NCBI GenBank assembly: GCA_016617785.1
Contig: JADILM010000002.1
Span: forward strand, 1-64,000
Origin: Sporobolomyces roseus
Lineage: Eukaryota > Basidiomycota > Microbotryomycetes > Sporidiobolales > Sporidiobolaceae
Direction: 5' to 3'
Length of the DNA: 64,000 nt
Within the stretch, counting starts at the first letter, position 1, and every line of letters begins with the position of its first letter. Shown here piece by piece: positions 21,966-33,200 of the stretch. The notes under the pieces are model-generated. The model saw only the letters and a list, made by a program, of their open reading frames with translations. It did no database searches and was not told where the DNA came from. Made by a program: the position numbers and the translations under genes.

Positions 21966-24150
21966 CTACTCATCGCAAACCCTCCCTTCAACCTCCTTAA
22001 CTTGCCCCTTCTCCCACTCCTCCAACCACAATTCCAACCTAACCCTAGAACTCCTACTCTTGTCACTAAATCCAGCTTTCCCTTCCCTAACTCCCTCGTT
22101 CAACAAAACGCTCAAAAATTTCCCCCATTGTCTCGTACCCCAAACTTCCTCCATCGTTTGATGACCGATTTGTAGGAATTGAAGGATCAATAATGGAGTT
22201 GGTTCGAGTGATACGAGTGGTGGGCGGAGCATGAGGTTTAACCATTTCCAACCTGCTGAGGGACGGAAATGGGGTGGGACATTCGAGAGGGAGTTTGGGG
22301 AAGGGGAAGGGAGGGATTGAGGTGGAGTGAGAGGAGAAGATTGGAGGATTGATGAATACAGAGAAAGGATTCCGGACATTCTTTCAGAGTATTGAACGAT
22401 TGATTCTGGATGGGAAGGGTTAGTAGAATGTCCCAATAGTTTTTGGTATGATTCTTCAGATTGTTCCTATTTGGACCACAGCTCTCGAGCATTAGTGGGC
22501 AGACTTTAAAGGGTGCGAGAAGGGAGAAGGGAAGAACGTACAGATGATTTCGATGGCCAATAACCAACGATCCAAAAACATTTCTTGACTAATCTAGCCA
22601 TCAAAACTTCTCCCAATTCTACATGACCTCTCAATAATAAACCTACGACGACTCTTCCTAAAGGATAAGCGGTTCCTAGTTTTGCGGTTACTTCAGTTTC
22701 GGCTTGTTTGATTAAAGATTTCGATAAATGATTCAGAGTCCAAATGTAGGCTTCTTGAGAGGTGGGTTTGATAGAGGAGAGGAGTTCGTCAAGTTGGGAA
22801 ACGATGCGAGAGATGGCGGAGGAGGAGGAAGTGAGTTGACCGATTTTCGGAGTGATCGAACGCTTCGCTTGGAAACAGGCTTTGCGAAGTGAGGGGTTTT
22901 GAGAGATCAATGGTAAGATTGTCGTTTTGATGTGCTACACGACAACCTTTTGAGTGAGTGACTGAAGCTGGCATTGAAGATAGAGAGAGAGATTGTGAAA
23001 GCGTACATTCATTTTATTCGACCATTTCTCAAACTCTGCTTTCGGACTTCCTTCTCCCGTCATCTTTCCTCTCACGACAGCAGTCTTCTTATCTCGTTCA
23101 GCTTCCTTCTCCTCGAGTTCCCTCTTCTCCCTCTCGAATCTCTGCCTCTGTTCCTCCCTCTCCCTCATAGTTTTCTCCTCTTCCTCCTTTTTCCTCTTCT
23201 CCTCTTCCTCCTCTCTCTTGATTTCAGCTTGCCTCAATTCCCTCGCCCTCTTTTCAGCCTCCTCCATTTTCTTTCGATTCTCTTCCATGACTCGTTCTTC
23301 TTCTTCGGCAAGTCGGATAGACGATTCAATCGATTCCCATAAGGATTTCGAACGTTTCTCGAACGCGGATACTAGGAGTTGAGTCGAACGCGATTGTTCA
23401 AGTTGGAGATGGGAGAGGAGCGAGTCGATCGAGGAAACTGATGAAGAAGTTTGTCGTCGAGGGGTTGCGGGAGTAGCTGACATTGAGCGAGACAGTGAGA
23501 GTTTGAAAGTTCGATTCGCGTTTGCCTGTGTACCCTCAACCATATACCTACTCAGTCCCTTGTAGAAAAGAGAGAGAGTAGAGAGTGTAGAGAGGAGCGA
23601 CTTACCCAAGATTGTGCCCTAGTTTCATCATTCCATTTCTCGACTTCACTCTTCTCCCCTACAGTAAAAGCGACTTGTTTCCCTTTCCCTTTCCCCTTTC
23701 CTCCTCTCAGTCCAAAACTCCCATTACTCGCAATAGGAGCAACTGGCCATTCTTCTTCCTCACTGTCTAGATCTGAACTCGAATCTTCTTGTTCTTTTGC
23801 CAATACATCCTCCGAGTCTGAAGAATTTGATGAATCTGATAAAGGTAGGATTGAACGGCGGTGGAGGGGTCGAGAGGAATGTTGTTTGAGTGAAGGGAGG
23901 ATGAAAGGTTTGGGTTTTGAACTCGAGGGAGGAGGTTTGAGGAGGGTCGATCTGGATCTGATAGGTAGGTTTCGAGTAGATCTAGCATGTGTTCTGAGTG
24001 GGTTAGTGAAGCAGGACATGAGAGAGAGATAGGAAATGGAGAGACTGACCGATTTGGTTGAGGATCTAAAGGGACTACTGGTTGACCTTGATCATCTGAA
24101 TCATCACTATCCGCTCCATCTTGTCCTCTAGTATCCAATCCAAACCTCAT
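21966..24150 (-). CDS. GLE1: GLE1-like mRNA export factor
   Basis: The start is ATG 24150 (MRFGLDTRGQDGADSDDSDD) and the stop TAG is at 21966. The N-terminal exons are acidic and Ser-rich (LSDSSNSSDSEDVLAKEQED). A long Glu/Arg/Lys coiled coil follows around 23400-23080 (EEEEKRKKEEEEKTMREREE). The C-terminal half is the all-helical GLE1 domain, with LISQNPSLRKACFQAKRSI, then EAYIWTLNHLSKSLIKQAET, then GRVVVGLLLRGHVELGEVL. The last exon ends with the family's typical WKWLNLMLR and MEEVWGTRQWGKFL regions. Gle1 sits at the cytoplasmic face of the nuclear pore and, with inositol hexakisphosphate, activates the DEAD-box helicase Dbp5 in mRNA export. There are five to six exons. The riboflavin kinase gene is divergent, with 92 bases between the start codons. 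Confidence 0.85.
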
Positions 24151-24242
24151 ACTCCCGTGGCCGTGTTGAAAGTGATTAGTTGAAGATCAAGACTGGAATT
24201 CGTTCAACTCTTTCCCTTCACTCTCCTAACTCAATCCAAACC

Positions 24243-25102
24243 ATGTCGACTACAAGACCTAAACCTTTACAACACGATCCTTCACTCTCGCGTCCTTCTA
24301 TCTGCGGTCCCGATTCAGGTCCTCCTCCTCCCTTTCCCATCCTTCTCTCCGGTTGGGTTTCTCGCGGTTTCGGTAGAGGTTCAAAAGACTTGGGTTGTCC
24401 TACCGGTAAACTTATCCCTTTCCCTTTCTCTCCCCCCAAATACTTCGAGCTGATCGAGAGAGAGAGAATCGGGAGATTCGATTAGCTAATCTACCAGATT
24501 CAACCATCTCTCCTTATTTCGACACTCTACAAACTGGCGTCTATTTCGGATGGGCTAGGGTATTGCATAGTGGAGATTCAAAGATGAACCCCGAAGAGGA
24601 GAGGGAGAAAGTGCATCCGATGGCAATGTCAATAGGTTGGAATCCTTTTTATAATAATGAGACTAGAACAGCTGTACGTCCTCTCGCTGTCTGGAGAGAA
24701 CGATGGAGTAAACTGATCGAAGGGGAAGGAGAGATCTCGTAGGAAGTACATATCCTGAATGAATACGGATCTGATTTTTATGGGAAAGAATTGAGAGTCA
24801 TCATGTTAGGATTCATTAGACCTGAATACAACTACTCTTCACTAGGTACGCACCCCCTCCACTTACCTAATCGGTGTGTGTGTGTCGCTGATAGATCCCC
24901 GAGTGAGAGTGGGTTTTTAGATGCGCTGATTAAAGATATTGAAACGGATAAAAAAGTCGCTTTCGAATCGGTTACTACTAGAGAAGCTTACTCGAATTAC
25001 AAGAATGACGAATTCTTTACGGGTGAATCGACGTTGGAGCCACCGACGGAGGATTTGAGTAAACCTAGAGTCAAACCTACGGAAGAGGAAGAGAAGAAAT
25101 AA
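24243..25102 (+). CDS. FMN1: Riboflavin kinase
   Basis: ATG 24243 opens [20 protein letters not shown]. The kinase core follows: [18 protein letters not shown], then after an intron [20 protein letters not shown]. This GxxxxGxGRGxxxLGxPTAN pattern is the flavokinase nucleotide- and riboflavin-binding signature. Downstream exons carry [37 protein letters not shown] and FIRPE. The last exon has [14 protein letters not shown] and ends EEEEKK at 25102. The enzyme phosphorylates riboflavin with ATP to make FMN. There are about four exons, and the size fits the family. It is convergent with frataxin 626 bases away. Confidence 0.9.
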
Positions 25103-25727
25103 AGAGGAATGATTTTACGAAGCGGAGATTCTAGAATGGATCGAGGGGAAGTTGGTGGTGATAGAGAAATCAAGGGGTTAAGGATGATTTCGCGGATTAG
25201 GATTGGAGGGGATCAGAAAATCGAGATGGATTCCATCTCGATTTTCTACTCATTAGAAGGACGAAGACATACAAAAAGTAGTACACGAATTCCGCATGGC
25301 TGTCAAGAATGTTGTACATCCCTCTCTAGTAACCTTTGATCTGGACGGTGTGACGAGGTCGTATAGTGAGAGCAAGAAAGAACCGTCGAGCTGTCTTTTT
25401 TTCGGGTTCACGAGAACTCTCCCAAGATCGATCAAAACTGCTAGTTGAGCTCAGGAAAACAAGCACCGTAATCGAAAGCTATGCGCGTTCTGAGTCTCTT
25501 TCGAATCAGAGCTAGAGAAAGCCCTAAGACGTAGAGTAGACTCTGAATCGAAGAGATTGAGGCAAAGAGAGGCCAGAAGCCGATTCCCTTCTCAAGACGA
25601 AGGACAAATTCAGCCTACCGTTGAATCTCATAACGTTCTCTCACTAAACGAAGCGGTTCTCCTCCGGTTTCCCTCACTTCACCTCGTCCGGTTTTTTTGA
25701 AAAGCTATGCTTCTATATCAGCAGATA
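25103..25727. other. Convergent 3' intergenic stretch
   Basis: No gene is seen between the stop codons of FMN1 and frataxin. It contains the perfect hairpin listed separately. Confidence 0.5.
25215..25247. repeat. Perfect 15-base inverted repeat
   Basis: The left arm AGAAAATCGAGATGG (25215-25229) and right arm CCATCTCGATTTTCT (25233-25247) are exact reverse complements, separated by ATT. It lies 113 bases past the FMN1 stop codon and so probably folds in the FMN1 3' untranslated region. Confidence 0.9.
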
Positions 25728-26527
25728 TTACTCTCCCGTCTCCAATATAATCTCAATTTTTTCATCCTCCAACAATTGCCTCAATTCCTCATTCAGTAAA
25801 CCTTGCATCGTACTCCCATCTCTCGCATAAAACCAAACTTTCTCCTCCGGATCAAAATCATACCTCTTTGGACCTCTGCAAATACCAAATTCTCGCTTCC
25901 TACATGAGCTCACTGGTGCAAAGAGAGAGTGTAGGTAGAGAGAAAAGGGTGGAACTGACGATATAGGAGATGATAACCAAATTTGTTTATTCGGTGGTTG
26001 TTTATTCACTACATAAGTACCTTTCTCTCCTAATTTGACCGTCAAAACTCCAGACTTGCCACATTGTGATCTCTACCTCTTATCAGCTCAAACTTGAAAC
26101 TCTCTGTTTTACAAGGGAAGAGAGTAGGTCGGGACTAACGGAATATTCTATATCGTATTGTTGAGAGACGTGGGATGGGAGTGAATCGAAATGATCTTCG
26201 AGGTAATCGGTGAGGGAATCCATTGTGGCATCGGAGGCTCGAGAATAGGATTGATCGGATAGATCACTAGGTTTCGAGAAAGGGAGGGAGGTTTAGCGAA
26301 TGAGTGAAGAAAAGGTGAAGAGAGAGAGAAAGGAAAGCGTACCCGGTAGAGAATGATCGAGTGGATAGTAAAGAGGGCGTAGAGCGTATCCGAGAGCGGA
26401 GGGAGGTGGAGAATGGGTGCGAGGAAGAGATGGAAGATGTAGAAAATGACAAAGTCTGGAAACGGTTTGGAAGGGTCTGTCGCGCTATTAATGGGAGTAG
26501 CTGTCTACTAGTAATGGATCTGAGCAT
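25728..26527 (-). CDS. YFH1: Frataxin, mitochondrial iron-sulfur cluster assembly
   Basis: ATG 26527 opens [20 protein letters not shown], an Arg-rich mitochondrial presequence that continues Ser/Arg-rich for about 60 residues. Inner exons give an acidic first helix ([13 protein letters not shown], then [10 protein letters not shown]), the iron-binding surface of frataxins. The beta-sheet core follows: [29 protein letters not shown], then [20 protein letters not shown]. The protein ends [11 protein letters not shown] at 25728. The order matches the frataxin family exactly. It works in the matrix with the cysteine desulfurase/scaffold complex. There are about four exons. The divergent ING gene starts 107 bases away. 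Confidence 0.93.
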
Positions 26528-26634
26528 CTTGTGAGTAATCTTCGAGTCGAGTTAGAGGGAGGGAAGGAGAAGTTGAAAGTCGCTCGTTTCATCTTGGTTC
26601 CATTCACTTTCAACTCACCAAGAACGACTTGAGT

Positions 26635-28196
26635 ATGGCTGAGGAAAGGCCTAACAAGAGACCTCGTACTGCATCACCACCTCGCATCGCCTCGACCTCG
26701 ACCCTCCCTCAACCACAAGAATCAATAAACAACGCGTCTACCTCCTCACTCCCGCAACCCTCTGAACCAATCCTAACGGATGAAGAACTGAGGGAGATCG
26801 AAGAGAAATCGTTGGAAGAGAAATGGAGAATCTATGAAATGATGCAAGAAGAATATCATGACAGTTCGTTTCCTCCACTTCTCCCTCTTCCCCCCTCTCC
26901 CTCCTATTTCCTCACTAAACCTGAGCCCTTTCAAACAGTAATCAACGAACTCCCTCTAGATTATCAAAGAACTTTCATCCTCTTACGCGAACTAGATACC
27001 GAACAAACCTCTTTCGAATCCTCGTTGAAACAAACTCTCACTTCCTACCTCTCATCAAACCTCTCGAAAACTCCTTCCCTACAATCCCACTCGACCAAGA
27101 TCACACAATTCAAGAAACTGAAAGAAGAAATCAAAGGAGCAAAGAGAACTTCAGAGGATAAAATCAATCTAGCTTTAACTCTACATGAATCCGTACACTT
27201 TTCTTTCCCTTCCCTTCTCTCCCTCCTCTCTTCTGGATCTCACTGACCCCTAATCAAGTGCAGGTGGATCGTCATATCCAACGCTTAGATTCAGATCTCG
27301 CATTAAATTCAGATTCCCTCCTAATCGGACTCCGACGCGGTACTCTCCCCTCACACGACGCACCCCAAGCTCCTCTCCCAACCGACTCGAGCTCACCAGA
27401 CCAGAGACAAGAAGGAGGAGAGTTGGGAAAAGAGAAAGAGAAAGAATGGAATAAGATTTCGAGGATTTCTAAAAGTGAGAAGAAAAAGGATAGGAAACGA
27501 TTAGTAGAGGCTCAAGGAGAGGGAGAATTATTGGTTCCGGGTGGAGTTACTATGGCTGGTGTACCTAGTGAGTTTCTTATTGCTTGAATCAGGAGAGAGG
27601 GAAGTGCTGATGTGAGAGAGAGAGGGACAGTTGGAGAGGATGAAGATGTTTATTGTTATTGTCAAAGAGTGGCATTTGGTGAGATGGTAGCTTGTGAGAA
27701 TTCGGGGTGTCCGAGAGAATGGGTGAGCTTCTCTCTCTCTCTTTCCTTTTCTTCCCGTCGAGTTCTGATGCGGGAGGAGTTGGGGATTTTTTAGTTCCAC
27801 TTGGAGTGTTTAGGAATTAGTCAAGCACCGAAAGGAGATTATTATTGTGATGAATGTAGGAAATTGTTGGGGATGAAAGAGAATGAAGAGGTGAAAGAAG
27901 TGGTTTTGAAAAAGAGGGTGAGGGGGAAAGGTAAGCCAAAGTCTGATAAAGATCAGGATTTGGGGGACAAGTCGAAGGAGAAGGACAACGAGAAGGGTGG
28001 AGAGGGAACAAAGAAACGTGCGAAGAAGGAGGGGGAGGGGAAGAAGGAGAAGGAGAAAGATCGAGGTGAGGGAGAGGGAGAGGGCAAGAAAAGTTCGAAG
28101 CGAGATGGAAAAGATGCGAAGGAGGGTAAAGAGGGTGGGAAGAGGAAGAAACGAAAGAGCCAGGGATCGGCGGCTGAAGGGAAGAGTGAGGATTGA
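26635..28196 (+). CDS. ING-family PHD-finger protein
   Basis: The start is ATG 26635 (MAEERPNKRPRTASPPRIAS). The N-terminal ING helical domain spans exons with VINELPLDYQRTFILLRELD and KKLKEEIKGAKRTSEDKINL. A linker rich in Ser and Glu follows. The PHD finger is split by an intron at about 27723-27794: CYCQRVAFGEMVACENSGCP, then REW joins FHLECLGI and DYYCDEC, which completes the Cys4-His-Cys3 zinc pattern. After the finger comes an unusually long Lys/Glu/Gly tail of about 120 residues ending AEGKSED. ING proteins read histone H3 trimethyl-K4 and belong to histone acetyltransferase or deacetylase complexes. I cannot tell whether this is the Yng1, Yng2 or Pho23 type. There are five exons. Confidence 0.88.
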
Positions 28197-28644
28197 GAGA
28201 TTGAGGGTTTGTAGAGTGCTTTTGAGTGGTTTTCGTTTTTCTCATCTGTTTTGTCGTTTGTCGTACTCGCTATTTTTGTTATCCTACTTCACGCCGTGTC
28301 AGCGTTTTCAGTCGTCTCAGTCTGTACAATCGTCGACTCGATTCCTTCGAAACGATCTCTGCGGAAAGAGAACTGGGAACTTTTGGGAAGGGAACTTCAA
28401 TTTTACATCGATTTGGAAAGCAAACTTCGGGTTTGAAAGCAAGGAGGGGATGAAAACAAGCGGGTGGAAGGGGGGAAGCTGAAGAGGTTGGTGGGGAGAA
28501 AAGGAGTTTAAAGGCAACAAGGACTTTTTTGGAAAGTTGATGGGAAAAGCTGGTAGGGTAGAGGAGGGGGGAAGGGAAGGAGAATGAGAATTCACAAAAT
28601 AGGTAGAGAGGGGTGAAGGGGTAGTAATGCGAGATTCGAGTCGT

Positions 28645-29386
28645 TTAGAAAGCTCCACCAACCTGCGAACGAGCGAACGAGTTTATGAGTCTCGTTGACG
28701 AAAGTCGATCAGAGAGAGAGAGAGGGAGAAATACGTACGGCTTCTTGCGCTACATCAATAGTGATCTCATCATCATCCTCATCGACGTCGAGCTAAGAAC
28801 GAACGAACGAAAGTCAGCACAATGTCAAATTCATTCGAAGAAGATCTTGCGAGAAAAACCGGGTTAACTCACATCCGAAACGAGTTGATTCGGAGTCAAT
28901 TTTTGACCATCTGATTCGAATTGCGAATTGAGATTGTGGATTAAGAAGTGTGGCGGTTTCGATCAGAAATGACGGAAGAGAGGAGGGGAAGAGGAAAGAA
29001 GTTAAAAATAACATCAACACACTCTCCCTTTTCTCTCGAGGTAAGCAAGGAGAGGGTAGACTTACCGACCATGAACCTGACCTCACTGAGATCTTTACCA
29101 GCTCGTTGACAGTAAGCGTTCATCATTTTTTCCAACCTCGTAGTCTTCTTGACTTTGATGACCAATTCTGGGAAGCCACTACCTTGGATCTACCGATACA
29201 CTCGTTCATTAGTACACGCGTAATGGCGTTAGGGGAGAGGAGAGGGGAAGAGAGTTGTGTACTTTGAGGGAAACATGGGAAGCAGATTGTCCTTCTGGTT
29301 TAACTTCGGGTTGCTCTGCAATAGGTTCAATGTGCTTAGTGAGTAGCTCTAGATGAGTTATAGCTATTCAGGAACTCACCAGACAT
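28645..29386 (-). CDS. SMT3: SUMO precursor (ubiquitin-like modifier)
   Basis: There are six short exons giving about 97 residues. ATG 29386 is followed by only four more coding bases before the first intron. Joined exons read EQPEVKPEGQSASHVSLK, then IQGSGFPELVIKVKKT, RLEKMMNAYCQRAGKDLSEV, DGQKLTPNQLVSD and LDVDEDDDEITIDVAQEA. The final exon adds VGGAF and stop TAA at 28645. The di-glycine followed by Ala-Phe shows a precursor that a Ulp1-type protease must trim. The ubiquitin fold elements and the acidic patch match SUMO. It is conjugated to lysines of nuclear proteins. The divergent RRP46 start lies 92 bases away, so both genes share one very small promoter. Confidence 0.93.
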
Positions 29387-29478
29387 TGTGTAGTAGTAAT
29401 TGAGAGTGATGTAAAAGAGAGAGAGAGATCGAACGAAATCCCGCTGCCTCTTACCTTTCACTCCCTCCAACTCTTTAA

Positions 29479-30587
29479 ATGCAGCGTACAGATAGATCAA
29501 ACTCTGCTTTGAGACCTTTATCATTCTCTCAAGGTCTCTTGTCAAGATCAGATGGTTCCGCTCAATTCTCATTCGGTACATTGCATTTCCTTCTCCCTCT
29601 CTCTAAACTCCAAGCTAACGGGGAATGAATGTGCAGGCGATGTGAGTGTATTGAGTAGCGTAACGGGTCCTGTCGAAGTTAGGTTAAACAAAGAATTGGT
29701 CGATCAAGCGACATTGGAATTCAATTCAACCTCTCTCTCGACTCAATCAGGTTCGTCCCTTCTCTTCCTCTTCTCCTCACTCTTCGCCTCAAGCTAGAAC
29801 TGACGAGAGCGAAACGAGTGACAGGTCCGAGTGTGAAAGCGACAGAGGAAACGCTTATGAAATTATTCAAACCTTTAATCCTCACTCACCTCTACCCTCG
29901 ATCCCTAATCCAATTAACCACTCAAACCACTTCCCTCCCCTCGACTTCCTTCTCCACTGAATTCTCTACAACACTCGATCCCACAAACCCCTCAAAACGT
30001 AGACGGAAAAGAGGATTAGGAGGAATGGGAGAATTAGCAGCTAGGATCAATGCGACTACTTTAGCACTCATTGATTCGGGGGTTCAATTGAAAGGGATGT
30101 TGATCGCTGTTAGTGTCGCGTTTGTCGAGGGAGAAGAACAGGGGATGGAAATCAGGTTGGATCCGACAGTTTTCGAGGAAGAGGTTGCCGAGAGTTTGCA
30201 TTTGTTTACGGTTAGTTATGGAGAGGGGGTTGGAGGAGTTCAAGGCGAGGTAGTCGGGATTGAAAGTAGAGGCAGGTTCAATCAGGATCAAGTGAGTTTT
30301 TCGAGACCCGTCTTCTCTCTCTATCCTGGTGGAAACCGAAACTTTTGGACTGATTCCTCGGTTCTTGTGATCTCTTTCTTTCACAGCTCTTTGAAGCGGA
30401 AGATCTAGCCCTCACAGCAACACAGAAGATCTTGGCGTTCATGAGGAAAAGTATAGAAGCAAAGTACGGAGTGGAAAATTCACCTGTTGCGCCGACTACA
30501 ACACGGAGCGCAGGAGGGAAGGAAGTCAAGATGTGTGTGGCGGAGGAAGGTGACGAGATGTGTGATGATGACGAGGTGATGATATAG
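29479..30587 (+). CDS. RRP46: Exosome subunit RRP46 (RNase PH-like)
   Basis: The true start is ATG 29479 (MQRTDRSNSALRPLSFSQGL), not the later ATG at 29552, because this frame continues LLSRSDGSAQFSFG across the first intron into GDVSVLSSVTGPVEVRLNKE. That matches the EXOSC5/Rrp46 opening, where the conserved RxDGS precedes a short beta hairpin. Later exons contain GPSVKATEETLMKLFKPLIL and LAARINATTLALIDSGVQLK, then an acidic end near MCDDDEVMI at 30587. Rrp46 is one of the six RNase PH-like ring subunits of the RNA exosome and is catalytically inactive in fungi. A Lys/Arg loop (SKRRRKRGLGG) at about 29990-30020 is an insertion compared with the usual short family member. Confidence 0.9.
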
Positions 30588-31001
30588 ATGTTGTAAACGA
30601 GATAACTTAGACATTGCTTCAAACACAAACAAGCGAGATTCGAATGCCTACGTGCCATCACGAGAGAGCGATACTACATACGAGTATAGAGTCATCGAGA
30701 AGCTGCAAATGCTGGTTTCCATGCGAAAGGGCGACGAAAGAAACGAAACAGTCGGTTACAGATTTCTTTTTTCTCGCAAGTCGATTCGATTGAAGAACCG
30801 TGAACAAGCAATGTTCATCTTCGCTCAAGCTCTCCTCCCAGCGCTCGCATATTCCTCCCCAACCCCTACAAGTCAAGCTTTACAACCATCGTTTAATGAG
30901 CAGATTTCGCTTCTTGTACCTACTTCGGTGATTACAATCATTCATGGTTCTCATGCCCTTCCTTCCACGCTCGACTCTTTTCCTTCGTATTCCCCATTCT
31001 C
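30588..31001. other. Convergent 3' intergenic stretch
   Basis: It lies between the stop codons of RRP46 and the RGG-tailed gene. The plus strand keeps an open frame across it, but that frame overlaps the minus-strand gene and shows no domain, so I read it as shadow. Confidence 0.45.
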
Positions 31002-33019
31002 TCATCCCAAACTCCTATACAATCTCCTCAATCTCTCTTCCTCCCCCTTCTCATCCCTACTATCCACTTCTCTTCCCCTCCCCAAACCCGCTCTCGCTCC
31101 CATTCCACCTCTTCCCCTTCCACCCCTACCTCCTCTTCCCCTAGCCCTGCCTCGTCGACCGGAAGAGGGTGAATCCGGTGTGATCCCCGTACTTGAACAA
31201 ACGAACCCCGGTCCAATACTCCTCAATTCCGTCCCAAACTTAACTCTCTCCCTCTGCTCCTCTTCTTCCTCTCTTGGACGTTTCCTTCCCAAAGTATGAG
31301 GATTGGATGAAACGGACAAAGAGGAGGAAGATGAGAGGAATCTTTGTCCAGATCCAAAGAAATCCTCTTCCTCCTCGTCTTCTTTCTTCTCAGTCTCTGC
31401 CTCCCCTTTCCCTTTCTGTGGGACCTTGGTAGTAGCGATCTTCTTGCGTGATTGGAAAGAAGCGATGGGTTCGATCGGAGTGAAATTCATTTGCTTTGAC
31501 CTCTTCTTCTGTGGGATCGCGAGAGGTAACGAGAATTTTGATGAAGATGAGGCGGGAGTGAAGGGAGGTGTAACTGAACGAGAAGGGCAGGGAGTAGGTA
31601 CTGAGGCTGGAGGAGCGGGAGAATCAGGAGGGAGAGTATGATTGGTAGTAAAGTTTGAGGGACGAGAGGGATTGAGGAATCGGGAGAGTTTCGGATGAGT
31701 CGATTGCGTCGTAGCTGGAGGTACATTAAGTGATGAGCTCGAGGCGACTGGTGAAGTGTGGGCTGAGGTTCGGGAGCAAAGACTAGGTGAAAGAGAGATA
31801 GCTGATTGAGGAAGTGGATCTTTGTGAGGCGAGAGTCGAGTGTGCACCGGTACGCTTGGAGTCAACAAATCGGCTTGAGTTTGAGACTTATGAGCTGCAG
31901 GGTCAAGCTTGGTAGAGATAGCGGCGGGGCGGAAGAACTTCGAGATAACTGGTTTGTCCTTGCGAGTCTGAGTCGGAGTGGGAGGAAGGACTGGTGATGA
32001 ATGCCTAAGCGTGATCGTAGTACTCGTGCTCTCGTCGAATTCGAGTATGACGGGTGAGGTAGGAGGAGAAGAACGAATCGAAGCTTGTTGAGAAGAGTCG
32101 ACATAAATCTGGAAATCGGGCGTCGAAGAAGTTGCGGGTTCTCGAATCGGAGGTCGAACGAGATTCCGCTGAGACGCTGCAGCTGCTTAACGCTAACAGA
32201 GTCAGTTATAAAGCTTGTAGGAGTTAAGCTAGAGTCTTACCTGATTCATTCGTTCTCTTCTCAATCTGATCTGATTTCTTCTCGACTAATCTCGGAGCCT
32301 TGAACACACTCTTTTCCTTTCTCTGAGATATCTTTTGTGCTTCGCTTGAGATCGTTGCTCCCGTGATTGAAGGAATTGAGCCGTCTTCTGAGAGTTTCTG
32401 AACCGAGCGAGCAAATTCAGGTTGATTCGAGTCTGAGCGAGAAACGTTCGAAGCCGTCGACGCATCCATAGCAGGCCATGTGAAAGTAGCTTTCGGCTTG
32501 GTTGGAGGTAGCGGCAGTGGCTGAGCAACGTTCGAAGCGAGTGTTTTCGGAGTAGTATCAAGCGAAGAAGATTCCTTAGGTTTAGCGAGCATTGATTTAG
32601 CTGGCGTACCGACATTCTTCAGAGCAGTTGTGTTTGGTAGAGATGCTCGAGCAGGAGTCTTGGCAGGGAGCGAAGAAGCAGTCTTGATTGACTTTGAGCG
32701 AGGTAGCGAATCTTTCGAAGTATTCTTTGCCTGTGAGCGGGCTGTCCGCATCGGTTCAGTCGCCTCGTCTGAACCAGGACTACGAGCTCACCTGATCCTT
32801 ATCATCGTAATCTTTCCTCATTCCATTCCTCTTCGCAATCGTGAAAGGAGTTTCCTTGAATTTGACTGGGGGTTCCCAAACATTCGCGATATCGATCGGA
32901 TCATTCCTATCCCCTTCATTATCCCATAGCGAGCCACTGAACTCCTCTTGATCGATTGGGAGGGTAGGAGGAGGTGGTGGAGAAGGTGAAGGTGATCTGA
33001 GTGAATGAGACCAGGACAT
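31002..33019 (-). CDS. Disordered protein with C-terminal RGG box
   Basis: ATG 33019 opens MSWSHSLRSPSPSPPPPPTL. The first exon also holds FKETPFTIAKRNGMRKDYDD, the most protein-like and possibly conserved part. Two further introns (about 32790-32740 and 32245-32190) join long Ser/Thr/Pro/Lys-rich exons with no predicted fold. The last exon includes an acidic run (KKEDEEEEDFFGSG), a nuclear-localisation-like GRKRPREEEE, and a Gly/Arg tail (RGRARGRGGRGGRGRGG) before the stop at 31002. RGG boxes bind RNA or G-quadruplexes and are methylated on arginine. Length is about 620 residues. I cannot name a family. It is divergent from the CIR-N gene, with 181 bases between starts. Confidence 0.7.
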
Positions 33020-33200
33020 TCTTCTTCGCTTGACTATTTGAATGCGTGGGCCTTCTAGGAGTGATTTGAGCGAGCAAGCGATTCCAAAGTGAGGGGTAGA
33101 AGAGAGAGAGGTGTTCGATTTCCTTCTCTCCTTTTACCAACTTTCGCTTTCCCCCTCGATCGGCTCTGGTACCTTGCCGACCAGCTCGAACTGTAGCAAG

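Noticed and set aside
22974..23342. Plus-strand Leu/Phe/Ser-rich frame
   Set aside because: It is the complement of the GLE1 coiled-coil codons (GAG/AAG), which read as Leu/Phe/Ser on the other strand.
27817..28245. Minus-strand Ser/Pro-rich frame of 142 codons
   Set aside because: It is the complement of the Lys/Glu/Gly tail of the ING gene.
29552..29797. Start of RRP46 at ATG 29552
   Set aside because: That frame gives no Rrp46 N-terminus. The overlapping frame from ATG 29479 encodes RPLSFSQGLLSRSDGS, which fits the family and joins the next exon in phase.
30652..31299. Plus-strand open frame of 215 codons
   Set aside because: It lies mostly antisense to the last exon of the RGG-box gene, is low in complexity and has no domain.
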